DNA of 64,000 bases from Azolla pinnata (Eukaryota; Streptophyta; Polypodiopsida; Salviniales; Salviniaceae), in contig JBBBWG010011000.1 in NCBI GenBank assembly GCA_037176905.1, positions 1 through 64,000 of the forward strand, in the 5' to 3' direction. Position numbers and translations under genes: made by a program. The notes under the pieces were generated by a model, which was not told where the DNA came from, did no database searches, and was given only the letters and a program-made list of their open reading frames with translations. Positions 45,390 through 57,568 of this stretch are shown in pieces. Position 1 is the first letter of the stretch; each line of letters begins with the position of its first letter.

Positions 45390-48090
45390 CCTCATCTCTA
45401 CGTTGTCAATCATTTTTCACTTCAAGTTACTCTCGTGATTTTCAAAGGGAACCGTACGATTGTAAGGCAGTCAGAGTCTAACCCTAATGTTCGGGCTCTT
45501 CTAATAGAGCCTTTTGAGGATTTGCGTTTTTGTTCGAAGATCATTGCATTTTTCTGATTCACCGCTACTGTTTTTGTCACATCTCTCAATTTAGTCGGAC
45601 TTGTAAAATCCACAAGAAAGTTGGTTGCTTTAGCTTTCCGATGCATATTTAAGCTCAAAATTTGGTCGTCATAAGACGAACCTATGAGCATTTTATTCTT
45701 CGTTTTGTTCTCTTGTTTATGTTCACTGTTCTTTTTTATTTCTTCCATCTCCATGCATGGAAACAGTTCTCTCGTTAGCCAGTTGCCCATTGTTCTTAAA
45801 CTGTAAACGCTCCAGGCTTTACAGTCTTTGTAGCGCACCGTTATTTTTTTTAACCAAATAATAGTTTCACACTGTACGTAAATAAAAAGACCTACAAATT
45901 GCTTGATTTATCTGGGTTTTCATCTCGTGTGCAGATATATCATCACACGACTCTTTGCAGGGGAGAGATACCGGTCTATGAAGATAGGGAAGAGGGCAAC
46001 AGGATCATAAACATTTGGGTTGACTGTTTAGGCGCGAATGAATGTGCGCTTCGGATAAGGCGGAGGCGAGAGCATCACTTTCATCCACAGTTGCCCGGGC
46101 GAAACTGTATCATATCGTGGGAATCAAAGCAGGTCTTTCTGTCGCGGGCACGCTTCCAGTTAGTTGTCTCTGGGAATGCAACCAATAATGCTCAAGCTCA
46201 ACGTGCGAGCATCGACGATTTTTTCAATTCCTCTGGGTCTCTGTGTGTGTGTGGGGTCGACGACGAGCGAAGCGCAAGCATGATGGCGAATAACAGCCCC
46301 CCTTTTTTTTAACAGACTTTTTGCGAAACAAGCGATCGAGCACATGTTGTATGGATCGGCGACTCGACAACGAGAATGACAAGGGGCGGCGTGCACCCAC
46401 ATGCAGAGACCACGCGGAACGAACGAATGGACGAGCGACGCCGGGAGAAAGGAAAAATCGGGATCGCACCCTCGATGGCATGCATAATCCTCAACATTTG
46501 TAAAGTCGAGCATCGTCGATTCTCCGATTTCTGTCTCCTGTTCCCTACGTGATGACGAGCTGGCAGAGCTCGAATCTCGCTACCAACGCTTCTGAACTGT
46601 TTTCATAATATATCTCTATATACCTTTGTGGGAGTGTAACGATTAGCATATTAATTAAGGAGCAATTAATACTAATTATATGTGTGGTTTATCACGTGCG
46701 TGATTAAGCAATGAAGGACTATGTGTGTATGTGTGTGTTAAAGAAGAAGTTGAATACGAGATAAAAGAATATTACAATTAATGAATAAAAGGGGGGATGA
46801 TTAAGACGGTAAAGCATAAAAGATTCTAGCTTGCAAAACATCAAATTACAAAAGAACCCACAAATGAGTTTGTATATATCTCACGTGCAAGGGTGCACAT
46901 TTGGTGATAGCGATTAGAAGGTGTGAGGTGTAAGTCCGAACATAAGTGGGTATGGTAGTGGAGCATTTAGCCTGTATCCGCTAAGTACAAAAGTCTCATT
47001 TAATGGGGTTAAGGTCAAGATAATAACTAGATTCTGTAGACGAAACTATATTAAGTTGCATTATGACAAAATATAGAACCTAATCAGAGGCTAGTTGAGC
47101 TTGATATCTTAACAATCCGCGTTTAACAGGCTTCTCCATTGGCCTACTACACCTGTTTTGATTCCGCTTTCTCTTTCGCTCTCCCAGCTTGTGTTGCGGG
47201 TGTTTCTCCCGCCGAAAGATCGAAAGATCGATCGACGGATGACACGTTGCGCAGCAGCCAGGCGCCCATTGACAAGGCCCCCTTGCCTTTGCTCCACATG
47301 CTGTTGACAGAGTCTTTGGAGTCTGTAAGATCAACGCACCCGGAGACGCTACCACTCGCGGAGCTGACAGAGTCCGCTCGACTCGCGCCACGTGGCATGA
47401 TTCGAGAACGTGCTCAGATGGTGCACTTCCAAACGATGCAGGATGCTACCAAGAATTACGAAGAAATCGTACATTGAATTTCGACGCCTGCTGAAATCGG
47501 AAATTGCAGATCAACGCGTCTTCTTATCTTCCACGACGGATCGGCGACACCCCCACTTAATCTCGTTCGTAATGACGTCGCATCGCTTTTATTCCTAACC
47601 GCTTTCCACTACTCGATCCGAATCGGTTCCCCTTGCGATATTCGATTGGCAATCATGGAATCGCAGCGATCGAACGCCAATCGATCGATCCATCGATTTG
47701 ATGCTAATTGAGCTCGCAGTTACTCGATTCCGCATTGATTGATCTCTAGTTTTTTTTTAGCTTAATTTTGTTAGGCGTTGTTTTTTTCTTTTGGGTAGTT
47801 TTCCCTAAATATAAATGTTATCGATGTATATATATGTATAAAAAAAAAAGGGTTTGGGAAAAGAAGAAAAGAAATGGAAAACGCCCGGAATTTGATTATT
47901 AAAAAAGAAAACAATTATTTTTAGGGATTCAAAACCCGGCTCTTTTTTTTTTTGGTTCGTTTAAAAAAAAACAATTTCCATTTTCAGGGGAAAAAGCTAA
48001 AAAGGGCGGGAAACCGAGAAATGAAAAGAAAAAAAGAAAAAAAGAAAAAAAGAAAAAAAGAAAATAAGAAAATAAGGGAAAAAAACAGAA
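45390..48090. other. Intergenic region between THO1 and JAZ promoters
   Basis: Several open frames of 60-145 codons lie here but none resembles a known family, and they overlap on both strands. A possible degenerate MITE lies at 47455-47785. A purine-rich GAAAA tract spans about 48018-48090. Confidence 0.5.
47455..47785. mobile_element. Possible third, degenerate copy of the MITE-like family
   Basis: The left part (CGACGCCTGCTGAAATCGG, then GCAGATCAACGCG) matches the left arm at 61580-61640. The right edge (TTTTGTTAGGCGTTG) matches in inverted orientation. The interior is rich in CGATCGAT-type sequence, as in the other copies. Edges are approximate. Confidence 0.35.
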
Positions 48091-48096
48091 AAGAAG

Positions 48097-48283
48097 CACG
48101 TGGTGGAATCGGCGGGCGGGGCTCACGTGCTCCCCGCGCGAGCGCCACGTGGACGGATCTCATTGGGCGGCGGCCGAGCCGCCCAATGGGGAGGCGACAC
48201 GTGGCGGGGGCCTGCCCGCCACGTGCCGGTTGGCCCACCGGCGGCAGCCGGTCGACGGCGCGCGCGCCTGCTCGCAGCACGTG
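48097..48283 (+). promoter_or_regulatory. Six-G-box cluster in the JAZ promoter
   Basis: Perfect CACGTG palindromes occur at 48097, 48124, 48146, 48198, 48220 and 48278, about 280-470 bp upstream of the JAZ ATG. Most are followed by G or preceded by C, the form favoured by MYC2-type bHLH and bZIP factors. MYC binding to G-boxes in JAZ promoters underlies known jasmonate negative feedback. Confidence 0.85.
48161..48188. promoter_or_regulatory. Perfect inverted repeat carrying two opposed CCAAT boxes
   Basis: Arms CATTGGGCGGC (48161-48171) and GCCGCCCAATG (48178-48188) flank a six-base spacer. Each arm contains an ATTGG/CCAAT element and a GCC-type core. It sits among the G-boxes of the JAZ promoter. 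Confidence 0.7.
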
Positions 48284-48307
48284 GTGTTTTAACCGGCTCC
48301 AGCCGGT
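48225..48307. promoter_or_regulatory. GCCGGT half-site array, two ACCGGC-N4-GCCGGT palindromes
   Basis: Half-sites lie at 48225 (+), 48237 (-), 48247 (+), 48292 (-) and 48302 (+). They form two palindromes, ACCGGC-GGCA-GCCGGT (48237-48252) and ACCGGC-TCCA-GCCGGT (48292-48307). The first recurs as an identical 16-mer at 61279-61294 upstream of the response regulator. Confidence 0.6.
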
Positions 48308-48380
48308 CACCGTCATTCCCCCCGTTCTCCTCCTTTTTTTTTTTTTATACGCCCTTCGTCTCTCTGTCTCTTTTACCTGC

Positions 48381-48419
48381 AAACCCTAACCCTAACCCTA
48401 ACCCTAACCCTAACCCTAG
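48381..48419. repeat. Six-base telomere-like CCCTAA run in the JAZ leader
   Basis: Six AACCCT units in a row, human-type six-base period rather than the usual plant seven-base CCCTAAA. They lie about 145 bp upstream of the JAZ ATG, probably in the 5' UTR or core promoter. Confidence 0.9.
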
Positions 48420-48562
48420 AAATTCCGGCCATACCTTCTGTCCTCCTCCTCCTCCTCCTCCTCCTCTACTTCGTCAGCCTTCCACAAGCCTCTTTCTCTC
48501 TTTCCCTCCCCCGAGTTACTGCTTGCTTCCTTCTCCTTCTCCTTCTCCTTTCCTCCCTGCAA

Positions 48563-51500
48563 ATGGTTGTCACGCGCGACTTTCTCGGCCTCGGCCCTTC
48601 TGCCATGATCCACGCCAACTCCGGGAGCGACAAGGGAGATGGAATTGAAGGAGGATGTGGTGGTGGTGGTGGTGGTGGTGGTGATGGTGGTGGCGGTGGT
48701 GGTGGAGCAGCCGCCGCCGCGCGAGAAGGTGCAGCTGAAGGACGGTATGGCGAATTCGGCTCCCATCCCCAACCTCATCTTGCCCCTCCTTGGATCGGAT
48801 CCGTGGCCGCTTCCGCTGCTAATGGATCGCTTCGTCCTTCCGGAAACTCTACTAATGCAGCCGTGGCAGGTATTTCTTCCTTCCTCTCCATCTCCTTCTC
48901 TGCCGTTTCGGCTCAGCCTTGTGTTCTCCAAACCACGAAGGAGATCAAGACAAACGGAAAGTCCAGGAGACGTCTCCGCCGCACCATACTCTTTGTCAAC
49001 ATCTCTTGAGATGGGAGGACTCGCGGCCTTCTCTTCCGTCATCATCAGAAACTAGAAATTTAGGCACACTCCAAAGATTCCATCCCTTTTGTTCTATATT
49101 TTCTTCCCAGTGTCTCCATACCTCAGCTTCGAAAGCTTCCCCCTAAAGTTCAGATGCAGAAATCGAAGAAAACATCTTTCTTCTCACTATCTCCTTGAAG
49201 CAGACGAATCGAACTCGAGAAATCTCTCTCCTTCCCTTTCTCTTTAGCACGATAATTCATTCTCCATGATCGAAGTTAAGACAAGAAAAGGATGTGTTTT
49301 GCCCTTGTTCTGATGGTTAATGATGCCGAACACTCAAGGCAGATCGGAAGGCTGCTCTTATTTCTTGTTACCACAGAGAGAATATTTCCCTCTCTCATTG
49401 CTCAAAATTTTTAGAAGTTGTCTGTTTACGTGAGAGAGAAATTGTCTTTTTAATCTTGATAATGTAGCAAGCAGCAACTTAGTCGAAGTTATGTTCCAAA
49501 TACAGAATTGATCTGCGGGTAACATAGCAAAAAGGATATGCTTGTCTTCCATTTTGGTATTTGTTGAATTAAGCTTTTAAAGCAGATGAAGTAGAGGAAG
49601 AGTCAAAAGGATCATTTTCTTCTCCATGTATACGTTCAGTGTATATATGTATTTTAAAGTTTAGATATCTATTCTTCGCTTCCTGACATCCATGGATCTA
49701 GCTAGCTATTGTGCACAGAACATATGACCAGAAATCCATGTAGTTCATTATGTTTTTGAGTTTCAATAGCTTCTCAGATCTGATCTTGTGGCTCATGGAT
49801 ATGTAAAGATCCCATGCAACCCTGCATTCTTTCCGTGTCAATAGCTTCTTGGATCTGATATTCGGGCACATGAACATGAAAGATTCCATATACTTTCATA
49901 TGATTCGGTGTTTATATGTCTTCCAATCTGGATCTTGTGCACATGAATATGCCAGAAATCCACATACCTCTCTACGCTTTCAATTTTCTAGCTTGTTTAA
50001 TCTGATTTGATCTGATCTCTAATTTTAGGCTTGAACGATCCCATGTGGAACATGAAAGTCAGCACCTTCCAACAATTCATGGCCCTCAGAAGCTCCCTCG
50101 AAGAAAAATTCATGGAAGGGAGTGCAGATAGCCAGTGTGTTCATTTGCCAGATGCTGCTTCAAGGTATTATGGATTCTAAAACCACTTTCTGATTTGTGC
50201 AGAAAAATTTCTTTTCCCTTAATCCAAATCGCTAGGCATTGATGTTAATTATGTACCGTCTCCTGCAGGCCACATGGTTCTTCTCATACGAGTTATCCTA
50301 AACAAAACGGTGGACAGCTTACTATATTCTACGCTGGAAGTATCAGTGTGTATGAAGATGTTCCTCTCGAGAAGGTATCTGTATGCTTTTACTTTCTTCA
50401 GCAGGTTTCATTTGTTTGCTGGTCTGTCTGTCTCTGCACGTTTTAGATCTATGTTACCTTGCCACGCTTATTTTTCATCTGTTAAACCTATAGCAAATAC
50501 TGTCGAGTTGTTTTGTATTTCCCCCCCGAAACACCCCTATGTTTATGTTTATTTCACCAAATTCCATGAATTAATTCTTGAAGTTGGGATAAGGCCATTG
50601 GTTGGTCCCACAAACTCATAATTCCTTTCATACCATATACGATATTGAAAGGAAAGATGGACGTACTTGTTTCATGGGATGATCAAGGGTGTTTAGGAAT
50701 CAAGAAAAATTTACTGTGGCATGTGGAAGGGACATTTTCTTACAAAATTTGCACAAACTACTAGCTATACATGCTTATGCCAAGTCAATGATAAATTCAC
50801 GGTTTCTTGCAGGCTCAAACGATCATGAATATGGCAGCAAATAGAAATGCAACATGGCCAACTGATATGAATGGACTAGTTCTAGATTCATCAACAGCGC
50901 ATCCCTTCTCAACACATGTGATAGGAAATGCAGAGCATATGAATTTCCATGGTCAGATGGGTCACAACCATTACAATGCTGCTGCTGATCAAGCTAGTCG
51001 ATGCTCTATTCCCACCAATAACCACCACCATCATCAAGCTGAATGCTCCACACCAAGCACTCCGTGCTCTGACTCAAACCCCCAGCTTATGGTTCATCGG
51101 GGTAAAATATATTTCGTGTTTCTTGTGAAATATCTTTATCTATCAGTCTAAATGTTTTATTTATCTCTGTACTGCTGTAGGATGTGTGGACATAGATATA
51201 TCACACATGAGTAATCCATGGTTAATGGTAGCAAATCCACATCTTACTTACAAGTTCTCTTTGTCCTCTGATCTGCAGCATTACCTCAAGCCAGAAAGGC
51301 TTCATTGGCACGATTTCTTGAGAAGCGCAAAGAGAGGTATACATACAATTATACGTTTGTTTCTGGAGATTAAATTTAAAAGGCTGGTAATATGGTGTGT
51401 TACTGGTAATATGTGAACTATATCGTTTACATTTTATTTCAGGATGGAAATGCTGAGCCCATATTTGAAGAGGCATTCTCCTAAACTAGAGCAATCTACC

Positions 51501-51590
51501 ACTTTAGGTGGAAACATTAATCCAATCCCGGAATCCAAGTTTTTTACCGATTTCTCAAACCTCTACGGCTTGAACTCCATTGTGATGTGA
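48563..51590 (+). CDS. JAZ: JAZ (TIFY-family) jasmonate co-receptor and transcriptional repressor
   Basis: Seven exons join in frame to 357 residues: 48563-48869, 50029-50164, 50269-50374, 50813-51101, 51181-51210, 51279-51336 and 51443-51590. The N terminus has RDFLGLG, the motif seen at the start of many JAZ proteins, then a poly-Gly stretch. The TIFY/ZIM domain crosses exons 3-4: GGQLTIFYAGSISVYEDVP, then LEKAQTIMNMAAN. The Jas motif follows as LPQARKASLARFLEKRKER and MEMLSPY, a perfect fit to SLxxFxxKRxxRxxxxxPY. By family knowledge the protein binds MYC factors, recruits NINJA/TOPLESS through TIFY, and is degraded through COI1 when jasmonate (or dn-OPDA in early land plants) is present. 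The intron between KER and MEML is the conserved Jas intron. Promoter G-boxes point to jasmonate feedback. Confidence 0.95.
49735..49970. repeat. Degenerate repeats in JAZ intron 1
   Basis: Three diverged units carrying TCCATGTAG/CATACTT, CAATAGCTTCTNNGATCTGAT and GTGCACATGAATATG-type blocks repeat at about 75-90 bp. No function is evident. Confidence 0.55.
51337..51442 (+). promoter_or_regulatory. Jas intron (alternative-splicing site)
   Basis: This 106-bp intron splits the Jas motif after KER. If it is retained, translation runs on as RYTYNYTFVSGD and stops, removing MEMLSPY. In angiosperms retention of the homologous intron yields JAZ forms resistant to jasmonate-driven degradation. Confidence 0.75.
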
Positions 51591-54500
51591 GTGTCGATTA
51601 TTCCTAAGAGTCTGTCACATTTCACACAGAACGGTACCAATGATCGTCTTTCTTTTTAGCATATTAAAATACACCTTGCTCTCTTATAGGCATGGAATTC
51701 AGCTCAAGAATAAGGCTGTCGTCTAAGTTACTATCTTCTTCAAGAGAATCTACAATACAACACATGAATGTTGTACATGCCTACTGGTTCTTTTTACTAC
51801 AATTGTATACTAGCCTTCCATGGGAACAATGAAAGTCTCTATTCTAATATACAACAACATTTAGCAGTAGCAACATAAAATGTAGGCAACCTTCTATTTT
51901 TGATTCTTAGCAGGCAGAAAAGGCTCTACTGAACAAGTGAAAAGAATGCTGTTTCGAAACTGAGAAGTTGAGACAAGCATCGTTAAATAAATGTTTCTAT
52001 GACGGTGCTTATTTTTATCATCTGATTCGTGGAGCTGTATACCAGTGAATGAAGCGTGAGATGTTTGAAGTGCATGCCCATGATCCATGTTGAGTCCAAC
52101 TCCGTTTTGTTTTAGCCCCAAACTCTATAACCAACGCTGAAATGTAGAATAGGCTATGGTAACTTTGAGTTTGGCTCAAAATACGCCCAAAACAAGCGAA
52201 GCGAAGAGAAGGGAGTAATGGCTACTCCACGGGCAACACACACTCCGACATGCTCATCGATCTGCTGAGAGTATTTCTCTCTAAGATTCGATGATTTTTA
52301 TTGTATGGCCGATATCCCTCCACATCTGATCGGATTTTGCTTGCCACCTTTGACCCGTTAGAATTATGCTTTGGATGTAGTAAGTGATGGGGGTATATAG
52401 AAGCAGCGAGGTTGGGTATATGATCGATTTTGGCAGGGCGATTCATTCGAGCTTGCTGAAGGCAGCGGATTTAATAACAAGCAGAGCCAGAGCACATGTG
52501 CTCTTTGATTAGAGACAACAAGCAAAATACGAAAGCACTCGGCTGGATGGTTGCGGAAGGAGGATCATTACTCTTTTATAGAGGAACCACGTGGAGGCCT
52601 CTAAAAGTCTGTTTCTGCATTATTGCTTGACCCACACAAGTGCTTCCGACGATGAGTGCCACACACAGTAAAATGCTCTCCAAAACGTTGCAGATAAAAA
52701 GGGAACATTACCGGACAATGCCTAGCACAAAATTATAAATTACATTCTCACGCTTGCTAAAAACTAGAAATTACAAATTAATGCCTGGCTTTAAGACTTG
52801 GCGCTCAATTAATTGACTAACACCGAATCAATTAACTGTGAGCTCAATTAACATCCAATTAATTGATTGATTAATGCCAATTAACTGATTGATACCAAAA
52901 TAAAGCCGTCAATCAATTGATTAGATTCTAGAATTACTCGCTTTTTGTTAATCGAATATAGTTTGGGAATCGATTGCGATGAATTAATGGGAAGCGATTA
53001 GGAATGGAATCAATTAACACTACACTAACAGAAACTGTTAATCTGCAAGAGTGGGCGTTAATTTGTAATTTCTGATTTCAGTAGGAGTTAAAATGTAATT
53101 TATAAATTTGTTAGGCGTTTTCCGGTAAAGTCTCCCCAATAACAAATGCATATGGAGACCGTAGGAATAGTCTGTCTTGGAGCTGTTATCCCCCCCACCC
53201 CCGAATAAAAACAAAGCTTTCACGATTTGGACTTTACATTCGGCTGAAAAATGCATGGAATGCGCTTTCAAACATTTTAGGTAGAGTTTGCGACGTTTAT
53301 GTCTCAGCACATGCTACGGGGACTCGGAGGCAAGTGGAAGCTGTTGCTATCACCATTTGCGGGTAAAGTCTCTCTGGCAGCTTCTCTTCAATATCTAATG
53401 ATAAAGATCCTCTCATCATAAACAAACAAAACACACACACACACACATACATGTATGCATGCATACATACTGACTCACTCTTCAAAATTATGGTGAAGAA
53501 GCACTGGAACCAATAAGATGGCCTTGGATAGTTTCTAGGGTTAGGGAGCCCGGAGGGGAATGGCCTTTCCTCAAGATAGTTTCTAGGGTTAGGTGGGGAA
53601 TGCTGTTGCTGCTGCGATTCTGCGCTCTGTAGGTCAACACGATCCAGGAAGATCTGTCGCACTCGACACGGTACAGTGTGAAATAGGAAAACAAAAACAA
53701 AAAACCCGTGGAGTGAGGTCAGCCCATACGTAAGCGTAAGAACGGCCTCGTGGTGGAATTATATCACCAAATCCGATCGCAATCATGCTTCCCTTCGATG
53801 TATATCATCGCACTCTCCTTCCAAGGCCAAAAAGAAAGACTCCTTCCTCTGTGTTGTGACCAATGTGACCAAGTCGATGTCAGACCCAACGTTGCCCTGT
53901 TACCACGTCTCGTTGGTGCAGTCCAGCGTTCCTAAGAACAACAGGAGAACTCCGTGTCCAATTTGATCCGGCCGCCCGGTGCATGATGACAATCGACCTC
54001 ATGATGGTCCTCATCCGTGCCTGCCTGGTAAACTTTACTTGCAATTCTTAGAGCCATATGCGGTTGTCATCGCATCAGGGTAGGTTCGATGGGTGCAGTT
54101 GGGACTGCAATCAGCAACCTAATTAGACTACGGCACATGTGCGCGAAATCTGGATCGAACAACCAGTATGCATCTCAGACACGCTTGGGTGATTGCAACG
54201 GTGGGGTGGTTTCCATTCCATGCCACAAGTATCGTTGAATGCCAGGGCATTTTATAGCAATTGGGCCAACGCAACTAGTCACCGTCGCCATCATCCAGAA
54301 GGTATCAAAGAGCATGCGACAAATGCGCCAATGTCTGATGCTCATGCTGGTAATCCTACCAACAAAGACAAACTGCGGGCATCATCTCGGCCAGCCGAAA
54401 GCACGGCAGTAATAATCGGCGATAATCAAAGCTGACCTACAGACACGACATGTTATTCGATTCACCAACCTTCCAGCTAGATTGGTCGGTTCTCCATAAT

Positions 54501-54687
54501 CGTTGATAGATACTACATGACAAGTTCTATATTGCGAGGATGTGTCTTACCACAATTCGAACAGCGAGCGAAGTTATCTGTTTTTAACGATCGGACCGGC
54601 CCGTTTGCAGATGCATGTTATCTGTGTTATTTTAGGGTTTCTTTTGGGGTTCCCAGGGTTTAGGGTTTGGGCAGTGGCTTGTTTCTC
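51591..54687. other. Convergent intergenic region between JAZ and the TKPR1-like gene
   Basis: No conserved coding sequence is recognised. It contains a MITE-like element (52706-53134), an ACACAC/ATGC run near 53431-53465 and a short TAGGGTTAGG direct duplication near 53530-53590. Confidence 0.5.
52706..53134. mobile_element. MITE-like element with about 85-bp terminal inverted repeats
   Basis: The left arm (52706-52790, TTACCGGACAATGCCTAGCAC, then TATAAATTACA and AGAAATTACAAATTAATGCC) matches the inverted right arm (53045-53134, TTTACCGGAAAACGCCTAAC, TATAAATTACA, AGAAATTACAAATTAACGCC). The 250-bp interior is AT-rich without an ORF, so it is non-autonomous. Target-site duplications are not clear. 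Confidence 0.7.
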
Positions 54688-57535
54688 TCATGGGAGAAGG
54701 CCTTTCTCTCGGAACGATGAAATACAGTCGTCGAACATGTCCCCGAGCGGCTTGAAACGCACGCCGAGCCTCTCGGCCTTGGACGAATCGAGGAGGTATC
54801 GGGGCCTCTCTCCGTAGTTGTGGAACCTAGGGCATGGACAACAAAGACAGAAAGAAACGATCGAGGATTAGATTCCTTCTCCAAGATGATAATAGGCCAA
54901 GGACCGAGGGTTTAGGGTTTCTTTTACGCCAAGGGAACGGGTAGATCAGGGTATCTAGTAGCAAGCCACTTTGCGAGCTCCTCGACTTCCAAGACGACAG
55001 AGGAGCAGATATACCGTCCCTCGGCGCCATGGTCTTCGTACGCCAGGATATGGGCGCTCGCCACATCGTCGATATGGACATATCCCATCCGACCGTGGTA
55101 CGAGAACTTGGAATTGTCACCTGTACCAAAGAAATTCCCAAAGCTCCATTCATATGATCCATTGGACACATGATTCTTTACGATTGTTGTCGAAAAACCA
55201 ACACAGCAAAAAAGCCACAGTATTTGCTTCATATCCAATCTTCCCAAGAGTATTTGCTTTCTATATCTAACCTTTCAAGAGGCCCAGCGTATCCGAAGCT
55301 GTTGAGCACAGCTCGGGCGGCAGCACCGGCCCGATTATAAAGCTCGGGTGAATGACGACAACATCCAGCTTGTTCTCCTTGGCGTAGTCCCACGCTGCTC
55401 TCTCGGCAAGCACTTTGGCCATCGCATACCAGATCTACAAAGCAACAATCTCCAGGAAATTTAGGCCCCAATCCAAGAATATAGCCTACCACAAGGTCTC
55501 CTAATCCTCTGCTCCCAAGATTCCAAACTGTCGATGAAAATCGTTCAGATTGTGCCTTTCTGACAAACGAGAAACATATGTTTCCATGGATGGTGCTGGA
55601 GATATGATCGCTAGTCTGAACGTTTCGGTAGTTATGGCATTCATGCCACATGTCGGATCAGATCTTGTGCATATGGCCAGTGTGTCTGCATGTGTGTGAG
55701 CAAAATACCGATTTGCACTTCAAGATGGGCACAGCGAATCGATTTGCTTTGCTTCTTTGCCCACCTGGAATCGCTCGCAGATATCTAAGTCTGACCAGCT
55801 GGACTCGTCCAGCAGCTGTTCTGGCTCGACATCAGCTCTGAAACGGACTGCGGCACTGGAGGAAGTGATGACGACACGCTTCACCGTGCCCGACTTCTTG
55901 CAGCTTTGTAGAACATTGAGGGTTCCTCTGACAGCAGGATCGATCATCTCCACCTGGGGCAAACGCAAAAGAACCACAGGAGAGATTTCATTCTTCTGAT
56001 GTGGTCACGGTGCGATTTCTGATAATCTCCTCCAATCTCTTCGTACGAGATTGACCTGTTCACTGTGCATTAGTGCAGCCAAAGAAGTTTGCCTGATGGG
56101 GGAGAGTGCTTTTACCTTGGGATCTTTCTCGACGTATTTCACTGGTGTTGCTGTGTGGAAGACCCCATGGCAGCCTGCGATCGGAGCATCAAAGCTGCCC
56201 TCTTCCAAGAGGTCGGCACGCAATAACTGGAGCCTCTCCTTGGCCCCAGGAAGTGCTCGAAGATGGTTCGTTTTCACAACATTGTCTAGACAAGGGGTAC
56301 AAAACACACGAGTAAGATCGAGGCAATACATGGGCAATACATCTGAGATGGATGATTGATTCATTTGTGGTCTCTCTCCATAACACACTCTAAGCTCTAG
56401 CAAGAGCTCAGCAATGCCATGGCCACGATGTATATGGCATGAACTGTTACAGGAGCACGGTGCATATATGCTCAATTCTCTGACAGCACCATGGCCACAG
56501 CATGTATGGCATTACCTCTCACAGCACCACGGCCACAACATATATGGCATGAAATGTTACAGCACCATGGTCACATATATCCACATCCTCTGATGGCACA
56601 ATGGTGCGTGCGTATATGTGCAATCTCTGACAGCACCATGGCCACCACATATATCTCAGGAACTGTTACAGCAGCATGGCCACCAGATATACCTCAGGAA
56701 CTGTCACAACCACGTATATGGCACGAACCATTACCGCACCATGGCCGCATGACCTGTTACATCACCATTGTTACAGCACAATTGCACCTATACGCACAAT
56801 CTCTGTAAGTGCTATGGCCACATATACGAACGACCCGACGACGTGTTACAGCACCATGGCCAAGAGATACATGGCCGGAACCGTTTCATCATCCATGGTA
56901 ACAACATATATGGCACGAACTGTGACAGCACCATGGCCACGAGATAAATGGCAGGAACTGTTTCATCACCATGGCCACCACATCTATGGCAGGCAACTGT
57001 TTCATCACTATGGCCACCACATCTATGGCAGGCAACTGTTTCATCACCATGGCAGGCAACTGTTTCATCACCATGGCCACAACATATATATGGCAAGCAA
57101 ATGGCCACATGTGAGCACAACCTCTGACAGAAGAATGGCCACATGGGAGCACAATCTCTGACAGCAGAAAGGCCACACATGTGTGCACAATCTGTGGCAG
57201 CGGCCACAACATATACAAGGCATGAACGATTGAAGGCACCGGTGACCACCACCATATACAAGGGCACGAGCGATCGAAGCTGTGCTGCAGCGCCGTGGCA
57301 TGTTAACCGATTTCCCCTCCGACCGACGGGGAACGGCGTTTCCAAGAACCCGAACCATTCCAGCATGTTGTGGGGAATGCGAGAGGGGGTGAGATGGTAG
57401 GTAGTACCAGGATCTCGGACAGTGCCGCGGACGGCGTAACCGCGCTGGAGGAGGCGCTTGACGATCCAGGAGGCGACGTAGCCAGCAGCCCCGGTGACGC
57501 AGACGAGCTTCGGCTCCTCCATTTCGTCTGCTGCA

Positions 57536-57568
<33 letters not shown>

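Noticed and set aside
45899-48400. Several 60-145-codon ORFs between THO1 and JAZ
   Set aside because: They overlap on both strands, have no recognisable domain and no supporting splice context.
48639-49055. Val-rich plus-strand frame over JAZ exon 1
   Set aside because: Frame-shifted reading of the Gly-rich GGT run. The frame with RDFLGLG is the real one.
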